Origin: Impatiens glandulifera
Lineage: Eukaryota > Streptophyta > Magnoliopsida > Ericales > Balsaminaceae
Assembly: GCF_907164915.1 (NCBI RefSeq)
Contig: NC_061862.1
Span: 136,453,520-136,517,519, forward strand
Length of the DNA: 64,000 nucleotides
Reading direction: 5' to 3'
Position numbers and translations under genes: made by a program. Shown in pieces: positions 46,701-58,329 of this stretch (its first letter is position 1; every line of letters begins with the position of its first letter). The notes below the pieces were generated by a model. That model was not told where the DNA came from. It was given only the letters and a program-made list of their open reading frames with translations, and did not search any database.

Positions 46701-47408
46701 TTTAGAAAATGACTCAATTTGAAATAATCTACTAAACCGAGTTTGCACAATCTATGACAATATAGTATAAAGAATGACAACTTATCAAATTTCAGAATGT
46801 TTGAATCATTGTATCTTAAGAAAATCGATAAGTTTTAAGCAACTTTGGATAAAAGCATTTCATCAAACAGTTAATGTGCATGAATTTAGCAATAATATAT
46901 CTTATTCAACTTCATAAAACTATAGCATCAACAAGTCATTTTCACTTTATTGTATGCACAAGTTACTTTAGATATATAATTATATTTTGAATCAAAGTTA
47001 AATCAACAAAATAAAATCCTAACATATTTATTGTAGAATCGACAAAATTATTGTATCTACATCAATACATTCAAAACACCTAAACTATTTCTCAAATCCT
47101 AAACATTCCTAGCATATTTATTGCAGAAATTAAACATAATTAAAAAATAACTTACATGTTAAGGATTGTAATAATGTTGACCGACCTTAACTGCTCCAAC
47201 TTCGAATCAAAATATTTTATGATGAAGTTGAGATAAAATATTTGTACTAAGAAGCAAAAAAAAACTTTAGATTCTCTTTTTTTCTAAAGAAATTTTCGGG
47301 GTATCCTTCAATGGTGAAATGACTTCTCTATTTATACTTGCAATTGAGTTTGAAAATGTTATAGGATTCCAATGTGGGAAAAAGTGATTAGACTCCTTAT
47401 ATTCATTA
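46701..47408. other. Intergenic, no gene seen
   Basis: AT-rich noncoding DNA up to the target site of the Gypsy-type element. Bases 47160-47400 have the texture of an LTR on minus, without clear borders. Confidence 0.35.
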
Positions 47409-47873
47409 TGTCACGGCCCACTTGTCTTCCTAACCCAAGAGGCTTAATCATTCATGGAGGCCCAACCAAGGAACCTTCTAGAAGCCCTGTAAGAAAATAT
47501 GTCATTCTCTACATTAATGGGCCATTTAATGTAGTGGTTGGTTAGTAAATTATTAAGGTGGTGGTTGGGTAGTAAGCCATCAATGTAGTAGTTGGTTAGC
47601 ACACAATTAATGGGGTAGTTGGGAGTTATGTAATTAATATAGTAGTTGGGGATAGCCCTATAAATACCTTTGAGGTATTCCTTTGTAAAGTACCAAGTAT
47701 TCAAGTGAGATAATATTAATATTCTTTGTAAGAGTTTACTCTCTCTAGAATTCTTGTGTCAATTCCATTAAACGTCGAGTGTTGCGTCGAGAAAGGCTGA
47801 CTAGTTACTCGTTCTTGCGAAGATCATAACTAGTGCCGCACGGATCGTCAGTGGAAAGACTGAGCCCGTGACA
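47409..47873 (+). repeat. 5' LTR (465 bp)
   Basis: Identical by eye to 50182-50646. It contains a TATA-like CTATAAATACC near 47660 and, upstream of it, about five diverged 27 bp units built on GTAGTGGTTGGTTAGTAA (about 47529-47650), which could act as repeated promoter elements. Confidence 0.95.
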
Positions 47874-47891
47874 ATTGGTATCAGAGCTGAA

Positions 47892-50318
47892 ATGACGAAG
47901 AAATCGGATGAAAGTTCAAAGGTCGTGGATGAAGTAGAGAATCTTCCCCACGGGACCGGAGAAGATGGTAGGATCTCCCGCAAAGTTCAAACGGGAGGAT
48001 CCAAAACTACCAAAGAAAGAGAGAGATCAAGGGATGCTATCGTTGACATTCTCGCCAGACTGGAGAAGGTAGAACTCACTATGGCGTACGGACAAGATAA
48101 TGCCGGGGACCTAGAGGAACGCATTGCCGAGCTCGAGAAAGAGAGAGACGAGCTCCGAGAAGGAATGCAAGGTGCCTTGAACGAGGTCTTGTCCAAATGT
48201 CAAGAGCAAACTCAGATCATGGAGCAGACCCTACTTGGCGAAATCAGTACCTTGACCGAGAAACTCGAGGTAATGTCATCTAAATTACAAGCCACTGAAG
48301 AGAATGTGGTGTTACTCAAGAAGGCGGTTGCGCAAGAGTGCGGACGTGCGCCTGTAGGAATCCCAAATCCGTCAAGGATAGATGTTCCAAGGCCTAAAGC
48401 GTATTTAGGCGAGAGGAATGCGAAGGAGATTGATAACTTCTTATGGGGTCTGGACCAGTACTTCAAAGCACTCGGCCTGGTAGAAGAGGCGAGGAAAATA
48501 GATACTGCCACGACATACTTAGAAGACACCGCAATGTTGTGGTGGAGGCGAAGGAGTGGCGACATAGAAAGAGGTACGTGTTCTATTAACACTTGGACCG
48601 AATTCAAGGAAGAGCTCAAGAGGCAGTTCTACCCTGAAAATGCTATTCGAGAGGCAAGAGCCAAGTTGCGGCGACTCTCACAAAGGGGGAGTATCAAGGA
48701 GTATGTCAAGGAGTTCATCGCTACTCTCCTTGAGATCCCTAACTACTCAGACGACGAAGCCTTGTTTGCTTTCACAGATGGTCTACAAATGTGGGCAAAG
48801 CTTGAGTTGGAACGGCGTGGTGTCCAAGATCTAAACACCGCGATCGCTGTTGCTGAATCTCTTGTCGAAATGAGAAGACAAGAGAAACCAAAGTCGACTT
48901 ATGAGAGGAATGACGAGGGGGAAAATGGTGGAGACCATTTTTACAGCAATGAAGACCCAACTAAGAGGACGAAGCCCAATGGTAGAGGAGATCGGAATGA
49001 GAAACGTGGAGAGAGACCCCGAATAAAGTGTTTCTTTTGTGAAGGGCCGCATAAAGCAAGAGAGTGCCCTATGAAGAACAAACTATCCGCTTTGATGGAG
49101 GAGCAGGAAGGCCTTCACGATGAAGCTCGATTGGGGTCGTTAAATCTCCTTAGTGCCGTTAAAGCAAAGTTTGAAGGGCCAAGGACCGCGAAGAAAGGAC
49201 GATTATTCGTGGAAACAAAAGTAAGAAGCCATATGGTTAAAGCTTTGTTGGATACGGGAGCCAACAACAACTTTCTAGAGGTAAAAGAGGCGGAAAGACT
49301 AGGGATTAGGTACACCAAAGAAAAGGGGTGGCTTAAAGCAGTCAACTCGGCACCAAGTGCAACTTATGGAGTTGCTCGTAATGTAAAAGTCAACTTGGGA
49401 GAGTGGACTGGCCTTCTGGATTTCTCCATTATTGACATGGACGACTACAAAATGGTTCTTGGAATAGAGTTCCTAGACAAGGTAAATGCATTTATACTCC
49501 CTTCTGCTAATGCTATGTACATTCTAGAGCAAGGCAATACTTGCACAATACACTTAACACGAGAAGGAAAGAGAGAAACTAGGCACCTCTCTGCCATGCA
49601 ACTCTCAAAAAGTGTAAAGGAGGACTATTCATCATCTTTTGTTACTTTGAAAGAAGATGAGAAAACTGTGGTCCAAGAGAAGACACCTCCGAAAATTACA
49701 ACTGTCCTAGAGAAAGTTCAGGATGTAATGCCCGCCGATTTTCCAAAGAAACTCCACCATGAGAGAGAGGTGGACCATAGAGAAGAGTTAGTCAATGGTA
49801 CTAAACCATCGGCGACAATCATTTATCGCATTGAATCTCCCAAATTGGAGGGATTGAAGAGACAATCGGAGGAGTTGCTCTTCAAGAAAGGGAAATGCGA
49901 AATTGACAAGACCGCCAAGAGAATGAAGAAATGGGAGAACAAAAAGAGAAGACACTTGGAGTTCGGAGGAAACCGAGTGGTAGTAAAACTTCTCCTCTAT
50001 CATGAGAGACGATTTTCCAAAGTTCATAAGGGGTCTGTGAGGCGATACGAAGGCCCTTTCTTAGAGAAGAAACGGGATGGAAAGCTAACATATCGCTCAA
50101 AACTTTTGTCGCATTTGGAGACATCATTGAGACCTACAAAGAGGATGCGACGAGGACGTCGCCGGAATGAGTGGGGGAGAATGTCACGGCCCACTTGTCT
50201 TCCTAACCCAAGAGGCTTAATCATTCATGGAGGCCCAACCAAGGAACCTTCTAGAAGCCCTGTAAGAAAATATGTCATTCTCTACATTAATGGGCCATTT
50301 AATGTAGTGGTTGGTTAG
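47892..50318 (+). CDS. Gag-protease polyprotein fused in frame to an integrase C-terminal remnant
   Basis: One open frame of 808 aa from ATG 47892 (an ATG at 47868 inside the LTR is in frame but less likely). A coiled coil lies at about 45-165; the retrotransposon gag domain at about 170-320 (RPKAYLGERNAKEIDNFLWG, then YLEDTAMLWWRRR, FKEELKRQFYPEN); a zinc knuckle CFFCEGPHKAREC with Cys380, Cys383, His387 and Cys392; and an aspartic protease with Asp454 in LLDTGANNNFLE. About 640-675 keeps the start of RT (ELVNGTKPSATIIYRIESPK). It then jumps at about 49905 to the end of integrase (AKRMKKWENKKRRHLEF, VHKGSVRRYEGPF). No chromodomain is seen. The last 46 codons are read from the 3' LTR. The intact frame across the deletion suggests the shortened form itself has been propagated. 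Confidence 0.93.
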   Translation: MTKKSDESSKVVDEVENLPHGTGEDGRISRKVQTGGSKTTKERERSRDAIVDILARLEKVELTMAYGQDNAGDLEERIAELEKERDELREGMQGALNEVLSKCQEQTQIMEQTLLGEISTLTEKLEVMSSKLQATEENVVLLKKAVAQECGRAPVGIPNPSRIDVPRPKAYLGERNAKEIDNFLWGLDQYFKALGLVEEARKIDTATTYLEDTAMLWWRRRSGDIERGTCSINTWTEFKEELKRQFYPENAIREARAKLRRLSQRGSIKEYVKEFIATLLEIPNYSDDEALFAFTDGLQMWAKLELERRGVQDLNTAIAVAESLVEMRRQEKPKSTYERNDEGENGGDHFYSNEDPTKRTKPNGRGDRNEKRGERPRIKCFFCEGPHKARECPMKNKLSALMEEQEGLHDEARLGSLNLLSAVKAKFEGPRTAKKGRLFVETKVRSHMVKALLDTGANNNFLEVKEAERLGIRYTKEKGWLKAVNSAPSATYGVARNVKVNLGEWTGLLDFSIIDMDDYKMVLGIEFLDKVNAFILPSANAMYILEQGNTCTIHLTREGKRETRHLSAMQLSKSVKEDYSSSFVTLKEDEKTVVQEKTPPKITTVLEKVQDVMPADFPKKLHHEREVDHREELVNGTKPSATIIYRIESPKLEGLKRQSEELLFKKGKCEIDKTAKRMKKWENKKRRHLEFGGNRVVVKLLLYHERRFSKVHKGSVRRYEGPFLEKKRDGKLTYRSKLLSHLETSLRPTKRMRRGRRRNEWGRMSRPTCLPNPRGLIIHGGPTKEPSRSPVRKYVILYINGPFNVVVG

Positions 50319-50646
50319 TAAATTATTAAGGTGGTGGTTGGGTAGTAAGCCATCAATGTAGTAGTTGGTTAGCACACAATTAATGGGGTAGTTGGGAGTT
50401 ATGTAATTAATATAGTAGTTGGGGATAGCCCTATAAATACCTTTGAGGTATTCCTTTGTAAAGTACCAAGTATTCAAGTGAGATAATATTAATATTCTTT
50501 GTAAGAGTTTACTCTCTCTAGAATTCTTGTGTCAATTCCATTAAACGTCGAGTGTTGCGTCGAGAAAGGCTGACTAGTTACTCGTTCTTGCGAAGATCAT
50601 AACTAGTGCCGCACGGATCGTCAGTGGAAAGACTGAGCCCGTGACA
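50182..50646 (+). repeat. 3' LTR (465 bp)
   Basis: Identical by eye to the 5' LTR. Its first 137 bases also encode the end of the element's ORF (stop at 50316-50318). Confidence 0.95.
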
Positions 50647-52324
50647 ATTATCCTTTATTTTTTTTTCTTTTTCTTTTCTTTTTTTTAAGCAATTTCAAAA
50701 CAATTTCTTTGTGTCAATTGTGTCATCCGTGCCACGATCATACGTTTCGTGCGCTCTGTGCAGGTTGTGTCGCAATTGCGCATTTCTTGCATTGTGTACG
50801 TCTTTGTTGACTTTTTGAGGATGTTAATTCGTCTTAAATCTAACACTTATTTTTCAAATTTACAAAATAATTAAGGTTTCATTTTATTGTAAGCTATCTA
50901 TTGAATTGTCTATTAATCTCATTTATATTTATTTAAAAAAATGTCCTGAATTTAATTAATTTGAAAATCGATTGATATGACATTGGTCTCAGATATAACT
51001 TGGGGTGGGTCGGTACAGTATTCCTTAATATTTGTATTCATACTTTATATTTTACTGAAAGTTTCAATATAAAAAATTCATACATTTACCTTAACTTTAT
51101 TTTAATATACCTTAAGTACGATATTAGTATTATAACTTTAATACCTAAAAAAAATATTTTAATATGGTTATTACATAAATGTTCATCAAATTAAAAATGA
51201 AAGATATTTATTATAAAATAAAATATTATTTTTAAAATCTAATATTTTTAAAAACTAGCCAATGTTAATAATTAAATTTAGTTAAAAAAATTGGAGTTAA
51301 CAAAAATAACATAAATATAATCTTCAAGTTAGACTAAAATAAATGTGACAAAATTGATAATACAATTTGGGGTTGGTTGCCGGTAAGCATGAGAGAGATG
51401 CTCCATATACTCGTCCATTGATACAAAATTTCATCCCACTCCAAAGCTCTATATCAATTGTATCTATATCAATTGTATCGTTTAATCAATTAGAATGAAA
51501 AACAGTGTAAGATAATCAAAGTAGGCACGGGATAACTAGCCGTTGGGAGAAATTTTTCTTCGTATGCGTTTATTTTTTAATTTTTTTTTTAATGAATTGT
51601 TTTTCTTTCTTGTTTAGGTAGTTCTCACCACGAAGCCTTGAAGCCTTACGGTTGTGATCATTGGACTCGTCCAATATATTCCTCGTTTTGAAGAAAACAG
51701 AACTTGGACGATATGTGAGCAAATTGGGTGAATGACATATATATACCCAAATCACCACCGGGTCGAAACGATGAGATTGACCAAATACAGTCATTCACCG
51801 TGTGTCGACTGATCGATATAAAAACAAAAAGAGAAAATTAAAAATGAAACCGACTTAGTCGAATTTAAAAGGGCAAATCGTATATGGCCATCATTATTAT
51901 TATGGAGGGAGAAGAGCAAGTTCGAACATTCATTCATGATTAGGTTAGGTTAGAATAGTTCTACATACAAGCTTAAGGAAGGTATTGATTGGATTGGAAT
52001 TCGGTTTTGAGTTAAAAAAAAAATATACATTAATTAATTTGACATTAGAAATGACAAACAACTTAGTTTAATAGACCAATCTTGCAACTAGCCACAATCA
52101 ATAGTCATTAATTCACACAAAGTGCAAATTATCTCTGGGAGAATCACCGTTTGTTTTGTCCCTCGTACTCTTAAAAATGGTCTTTACTTAAACCTTCCGA
52201 CATTTTTATAAATAAAGTGTTTAAATTTTAGTTTGTAAGTATTCCAAGTTTTAGCATTCATCTAGAGTTTGAAGGTTCTCATACTGTCATGCATCTAATT
52301 TTAAACCATTATATCCCTAACATG
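50647..52324. other. Intergenic repeats, no gene seen
   Basis: 50700-51000 is a diverged copy of 38090-38400. 51600-51690 (CTCACCACGAAGCCTTGAAG, TACGGTTGTGATCATTGG) is repeated in direct orientation at 52405-52470 (TTCACCACGAAGTCGTACGG). 51745-51790 matches 27218-27262 inverted. 52170-52320 is a repeat B segment (CTTAAACCTTCCGACATTTT, CCCTAACATGTTTC) lying just downstream of the JMJ gene on minus. Confidence 0.55.
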
Positions 52325-55300
52325 TTTCATGGATATCTTGCAATTGAAAGAAATTGTTTATCATGTGTTTTGACACAAAATTAATTATTTTTTTTCATGT
52401 TTAGATATTTTCACCACGAAGTCGTACGGTTGTGATCTTTGGGCCCATCCGAAATATTACAGTATAAACAATAAAGAATATTTTATTATTAATAATAATT
52501 GGTTCTATTTTGCAGATTTACGTGGTTTTACCGAAACAAATGAACGAGATTTTGGGTAAAGAAACTACTTTTAAAGAGGTCATTTGAAAATATTTTCTTA
52601 TGAAATTGAATAATTTCTATTAGCTAGGTTATATTTTTTTACTAATATGTGAACAAAAATATATAATAAGCAATAAAATTTAGAGAACTTTAACTAGAAA
52701 TGATCATTTATCATTACAAAAGAATTAAAAAAATATAAATTCTAATAAAATTCTTTAACATTTGGTTGTAAAAAACAAGGAATACTTGTAGGAGCCTTCA
52801 AAGTTATTTATTCGTGGGATGTCAAACTTTTGTAATCTTTAATAGCTTTGTCCATCGCATGAATTATCATTTTTTTAATCTGCATTGAGAAATAAAATCA
52901 ATTTAAAAGATGTTTATTTTTCTTATTAATATATATATATATATATAGTTTCTTATAGAGAAAAAAAGATACCTCTAATTTATCCTCCTTAGCTCTATGA
53001 AATTTAGGAAGTTGTCTAAATTCTTCACCCAATCGAATACATTCACTTATATTTTCGGGCGAAACAAAATCTACTGCAACCTTTGTGCATGACTGTAGTC
53101 ATAAGAATAATACAAACAACAATAAAGTTTTAAAATCAAGAATTTACTTAAATTTAATCATTTATCTAAATAATCAAACATCTTATTCTTTTTTATAATT
53201 GTAAAATCAAAATAGAATATTAAGAAATTATTGAACTCGCTTGATTTTTAGTGATACAAATTAGATAGAGATAACTTACTTTTAAATTTCTAACTTGATG
53301 GGGGCAACCAGCTGGAATAAATACGGCTTCACCAAGTCTTTGTTCAAACGTCCATGGTTCTACACCTGAAATGACAATTGAATTATATTATTTTAAATTG
53401 TTTGAAGCATATACTAAATTAATAAGAAAAAAAATTCGAACATACTAACCATATTCCTGTTTGAGTTTTTGCTTGTGACCCATAGTCAAATAGAATATAT
53501 GATCGTGAATTGGATGAAAAACTTGTTCAACAGGGGAGCCTAAAATGTGTCTAAATTCAGTAGAATGGTTTAGAAGGTAATCTTTTAATTTGGGAACATC
53601 TTCCCTTCTGAAAATATCCCACAAAGCAGCTCCTCTTTCTCTTGTTTCAATTTCACTTTCCTTGATTTTTGTTACACCTTCATCTCCGGTGGCATCCGAC
53701 ATACAATTTTCCTCTAAATCTTGAGCCCAATGTATCTTCTTCAATGTTTGGATTGTATATTGTTGCTCATAATCCACCTCCAAATTATCAGCTATATGTG
53801 TTAATATATTTACCGCATCCGACATATCAAGGTGAAGTTTTGTTACGGAATCTCCCCTTCCTAGTTCTTCAGTTATTCCGTAAGCGATGTAGCTTTTTGG
53901 ACCCAAGTCCGGCTTTAGAACATCTGATGGCATCTTTACAGCAATGTTTAAAATTCCATCCCTAGGATCCGTATACTCTTGAAATGGCAACACACTGATA
54001 AACTCGTCGCAGTGACGTGGCAGTAACTTCTCAAATTTGTCTGATGGAGGCCAATCTTTAAGCTTAAGCATTTCAGGCCACCCATTATCGTATCTCCTTC
54101 CTTCCAAATAACCTTTAAAAAAATGACGAGCATTTATATCCACCTACAAATAACAAATCAAACTTAATACAAAAAATAATATGTACAAATTCTACGACCA
54201 TTTCATGACATTAGAAATGATAAACGACTTAGTTTAATAAACCAACCTCGCAACCAGTCAAACACTCAATAGCCTTCACTTTAGACATATAATTGGAAGT
54301 CATTTTTTTGTCTAAACTTTCACAAAGTGCACGCCACATAACCGTTGGCTCCCAACTTAGCCCATTTGTCTCGTTAAGAACATCGCGAACAATTATAGGT
54401 TCACCTTTCGTCCAATGCTTCTGGAATTGTTCTAGACTTTCCCTTTTTTGGGTATCAGCTGAGTCCAAACAATACATGTGGTTATCTTCGTTTCCTAGCC
54501 TGTCTTCCTCTCCGAGATTATCATGAATGATATCATCTCCTTCACAATTCTTCAGTATATCACTTGCTTTATCTATTAGATCTAAAATCCAATCTTTTGG
54601 AAGAATAGATTTGAGTTTTAGCGCACAATTGTTGTTACATCCCCCCATCACATTTGGAGCACAATTAATACTCATATCATCATTTGCAATCCATTTGATA
54701 TCTACATGTTTCTTGAAAATATTCTCCAAATTTGAAATATTTGGTATTGAATCTCCTCCATGGATATAATTTGGACCTTTATCTTGGTACTCAATTTCTA
54801 TTCTTTCATCAACTTCAAATCCAGCTCCTCCCCGAATCTCACGACAACAAGTTATGCATAGCTCATATGAACAATCGGAACAACTTCGATGAAGGTCAAC
54901 AATTGAAGTTGAACAATTATTACTGATTAAGAAAAAAAAGTATTATTGAGATTATTACTTATCAATTTAATCTTCATCTTATTATGAGGAATCATTACCA
55001 GTATATACGTTCATCATTTTGGCAAGGAGAATTCTCTATATTAACTGAAGTTGATGACACCCCTGTAAAAGAAATATGTTGGTAAGAAGGAAGATATCTT
55101 TTAAATTTAAAAGAAAGAAATTACCCTTGATTATAGACTCTATCTCGATCTCCTGATTATGTTCTTCATTAATTTGTTTAAGATATGGAATGAGCAACTT
55201 AATCAAGTAATGAAGATGGTGAATTTTCTCCCTACGAGTGATATCCCTCTTGGAAGTCTGAAAGTTAGAAAACTATTTTAACTACTAGTAGAAATTTCAC

Positions 55301-56363
55301 AAGAGATAAGAAATTTTATAATTTATATTTCAGGACAGAAAAAGAGCTAAACAAACCTGAATGATACCGCTTGACTGCAGACAAATATTGCAATTGCAGT
55401 TTCCACGACAAAGTGGGCATTGCTTGGAAACATCTACTTTCATCAACTTCGGGTACCTAAGAAACCAAAGATTCAAGTTCGATTCCGTCAGAACACATTG
55501 ATTTAATATGAATATAAAATATCCATGAAAAAAAGGAAAAAAAACAACTGTTCATTTTTGAAAGAATGAGAATTTACCATTTTTTTATACAATAAGTACA
55601 ATAAACAGTTTGCCTACAATTGGTACAAGGAATAACATTACTTTTGTCATTCTTTTTACATTGATGACACTTTATATGGTTCTTTTCATCTCTCTGCTTG
55701 AAAAACAAAGTTTAACATAAGATATTAGTAAGATTAAATAATGAAATAGCATGATGTTGTTTGTATCTCTAACCTTCTTCTGAAAGTGCTCTGAATTCAT
55801 CTCCTTTTTACTCGAAAGCCTTAACCGTTTATTGCAGTTTTTGTTTCCTTCTATTGTTATGCTAACATCATAGTTTGTTCTTTTCCGTGATTTTCCTCCC
55901 CGAAGACTTGAAGAAGGTACTGGTGAACTTCTTGTATGATTTTCTGAAGCCATGATAAAAACTAATACAAATAAAATCAATGAATGTTTATGCATATGTA
56001 TATATATATAGTAGATATATAGAAACTTATATATTCTAAAATTATATGTTTATAACACCATTTCCTAATTATGTATATGTTTATAACACTATTTCCTAAA
56101 TATGTATAAGTTTCCTAAGCTATATTTATAGATTTTCTAAAAATTAAAAGTTCAAATCAAGTTTTGCATAGGTAATATATCTATCATATTGTGTTTTCCT
56201 GTTGACATTGAATAAATAAATATTTTTTTTAGGAAATAAACAAAACTACATCCGGAATTATTAAAATCAATATTCAAATAAAACAATCGTACCATCCATA
56301 TTCACATCTCTGTTTTCAAACTCTATTTTTAAATTGAAAGAGCTCTTCTCCTCTGTTTTTTAA
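52325..56363 (-). repeat. Inverted duplication arm 2 (contains the second intact JMJ gene)
   Basis: Reverse complement of 22825-26905, including promoter, introns and 3' flank. The right edge is at AGAGCTCTTCTCCTC (56349-56363), after which the sequence changes to repeat A-like DNA (TTTAGCATTTTATTTGTGTG, 56379-56398). The left edge is near 52325. Confidence 0.85.
52808..55953 (-). CDS. JMJ25: KDM3-type JmjC histone demethylase, JMJ25/IBM1-like, second intact copy, 10 exons
   Basis: Exons (minus): 55953-55774, 55693-55578, 55456-55357, 55257-55125, 55062-54999, 54922-54247, 54143-53450, 53365-53280, 53092-52973, 52879-52808. They join in frame to 746 aa. Exon lengths equal those of the plus-strand copy except exon 6 (+3 nt, giving TSNYMSK instead of TSNMSK). 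All splice borders, the RING-like [14 protein letters not shown] cluster, the second Cys cluster and the Fe ligands (KLHLDMSDA and [10 protein letters not shown]) are preserved. Differences are scattered and mostly conservative (for example KRSRL/KRLRL, HYDEF/HCDEF, ALPF/VLPF), as expected if both copies are under selection or the duplication is recent. An upstream in-frame ATG (55995) again adds a 14-residue hydrophobic leader. The function is as for the first copy: nuclear H3K9me1/2 demethylation. Confidence 0.9.
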
Positions 56364-56433
56364 AATTATTTTCTATCATTTTAGCATTTTATTTGTGTGC
56401 ATAACTTGTGTTTCTTAACTTTTAAACTTGTGA

Positions 56434-56436
<3 letters not shown>

Positions 56437-56492
<56 letters not shown>
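56437..56492. repeat. TA dinucleotide microsatellite
   Basis: About 28 TA units, at the junction between repeat A-like sequence and the duplicated segment that follows. Confidence 0.9.
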
Positions 56493-56497
<5 letters not shown>

Positions 56498-56930
56498 ATG
56501 CTTAATTTTTAATGTGTCCGGATTGTCGGGTCGAGAGCTGTGGTTAATTTGGATATATGTGAGAGTAAATGGTTACTTGTGTCGGATTGTGGGTTGACCC
56601 GCCCATAAACTTAAAACGGTTAAAAATAAAATTAAAAATGCTATAGGTATGGTTCAAACTTGCAACCTAACAAAATAAATATAACCTTTTAACCAACTAA
56701 GCTAATAACACTTTAAATTTTGAATTCAACACAAAATTTGATAAACGCGTGATATTTTAACCATATAAGTTCAACTTTTTAACTGACTAATCTATATATA
56801 TATAATGATGCTTAATTTTTAAAGTGTCCGGATTGCCGGGTCGAGAGCTGTGGTTAATTTGGATATATGTGAGAGTAAATGGATACTTGGGTTGGATTGT
56901 GGGTTGACCCGCCCATAAAATTTTTACCGT
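56493..56930. repeat. Segment duplicated in tandem, with tRNA-like sequence between
   Basis: About 125 bp (56493-56617) starting ATGATGCTTAATTTTTAA and containing GGGTCGAGAGCTGTGG and GGGTTGACCCGCCCATAAA recurs at about 56805-56927. Between them, on minus, lies a tRNA-like stretch (GCTTAGTTGGTTAAAAGG as an A-box, GGTTGCAAGTTTGAACC as a B-box; about 56650-56705). It may be a small retroelement with terminal repeats or a simple 312 bp tandem duplication. Confidence 0.55.
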
Positions 56931-56989
56931 AATATTTTTTTCACGATTTTTTATATTATTATTCGTGCAAATGAACGAAATACATGCTA

Positions 56990-57560
<571 letters not shown>

Positions 57561-57597
57561 TTTTGTGTGGCTTATTGTAGCTTTATGATATCATCAT

Positions 57598-58200
57598 TCA
57601 ATGGTTTGGTTTTCTGTTAGTATCATAATCTTTTCTTTTTCGTGACTTTCCTCCTAGTATATTTGAAAATGATCCGGGAGTATAATTAGATTTTTTCTTC
57701 TCGCTATTTCTCTTCTTACAAGTAGATTGATTATTTCTAGAGATTTCTCTCATTGCACTTCTTATTTGTATTTGTGTTAGTTTTATCACGACGCCAGAGA
57801 AATAAACAAAAAATACAATGAGATAAATATTTTGGAATAGTTAGTCTACTTGTAAGAATAGTTAGTCTACTTGTAAGAAGAAAAATAGTGAGATGAATTA
57901 CTCTAATTATATTGCAGGATCTTTTTCTAATAAATTAAGAGGAATGTCGCAAAAAAAAAATTATGATAATAGCATAACATCATTAAATGGTGATAAAAGA
58001 GTCAGGTATTTAGTGTGTTAATATAGATGAAGATGTGAATGAACCTAATTTTAGTTTAGTATCATAATAAAGATCAAAGATTCCATTGAAGAAAAGAAGC
58101 ATTAATCGATTGAGACTTCCTAGGAAAACTGAAATAAAATTTTCACTTCCAAAAGAAGGTCTAGATGATAACATCACTTTATTTCATTATAGTATTTTTA
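57598..58200. pseudogene. JMJ exon 1 remnants on both strands (part of locus 6)
   Basis: On minus, 57789-57598 reads MREISRNNQS .. SFSNILGGKSRKRKDYDTN, similar to the [11 protein letters not shown] motif of JMJ exon 1. On plus, 57740-58180 matches the upstream leader (TTGTATTTGTGTTAGTTTT), then LRGMSQKKNYDNSIT and the end of exon 1 with the start of intron 1 (ATAACATCACTTTATTTCAT). Both are broken by stops. Two opposed exon 1 copies indicate a foldback arrangement here as well. Confidence 0.6.
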
Positions 58201-58329
58201 CTAGTTTATTATATTAAGTTAGATAGAAAAGGCCTCCGCATTTTTTACTTCATGTCCGTTCAAAGATTACTTCTACTATGTTTTAAGCAAAGGTTATTCA
58301 TCATTTAGCTTTTTTTTAGATTGATTTAC

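Larger units (their letters stand above)
47409..50646 (+). mobile_element. Complete non-autonomous Ty3/Gypsy element (TR-GAG-like), very young
   Basis: A 3238 bp element with two LTRs of 465 bp (47409-47873 and 50182-50646) in which I find no difference. The LTRs start TGTCACGGCC and end CCCGTGACA. ATTA flanks both sides (47405-47408 and 50647-50650), a 4 bp candidate target duplication. The primer-binding site TGGTATCAGAGC (47876-47887) matches initiator tRNA-Met. The polypurine tract GAGTGGGGGAGAA (50169-50181) precedes the 3' LTR. The single internal ORF encodes gag and protease; RT, RNase H and most of integrase are deleted. It must use enzymes of a related autonomous element. Confidence 0.95.

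Noticed and set aside
47444..47704. 86 aa minus-strand ORF repeated at 50217-50477
   Set aside because: It is the antisense of the LTR and is duplicated only because both LTRs are identical.
53669..53965. 98 aa ORF antisense to JMJ exon 7 (also 25208-25504)
   Set aside because: Conserved only because the sense exon is duplicated; no coding evidence of its own.
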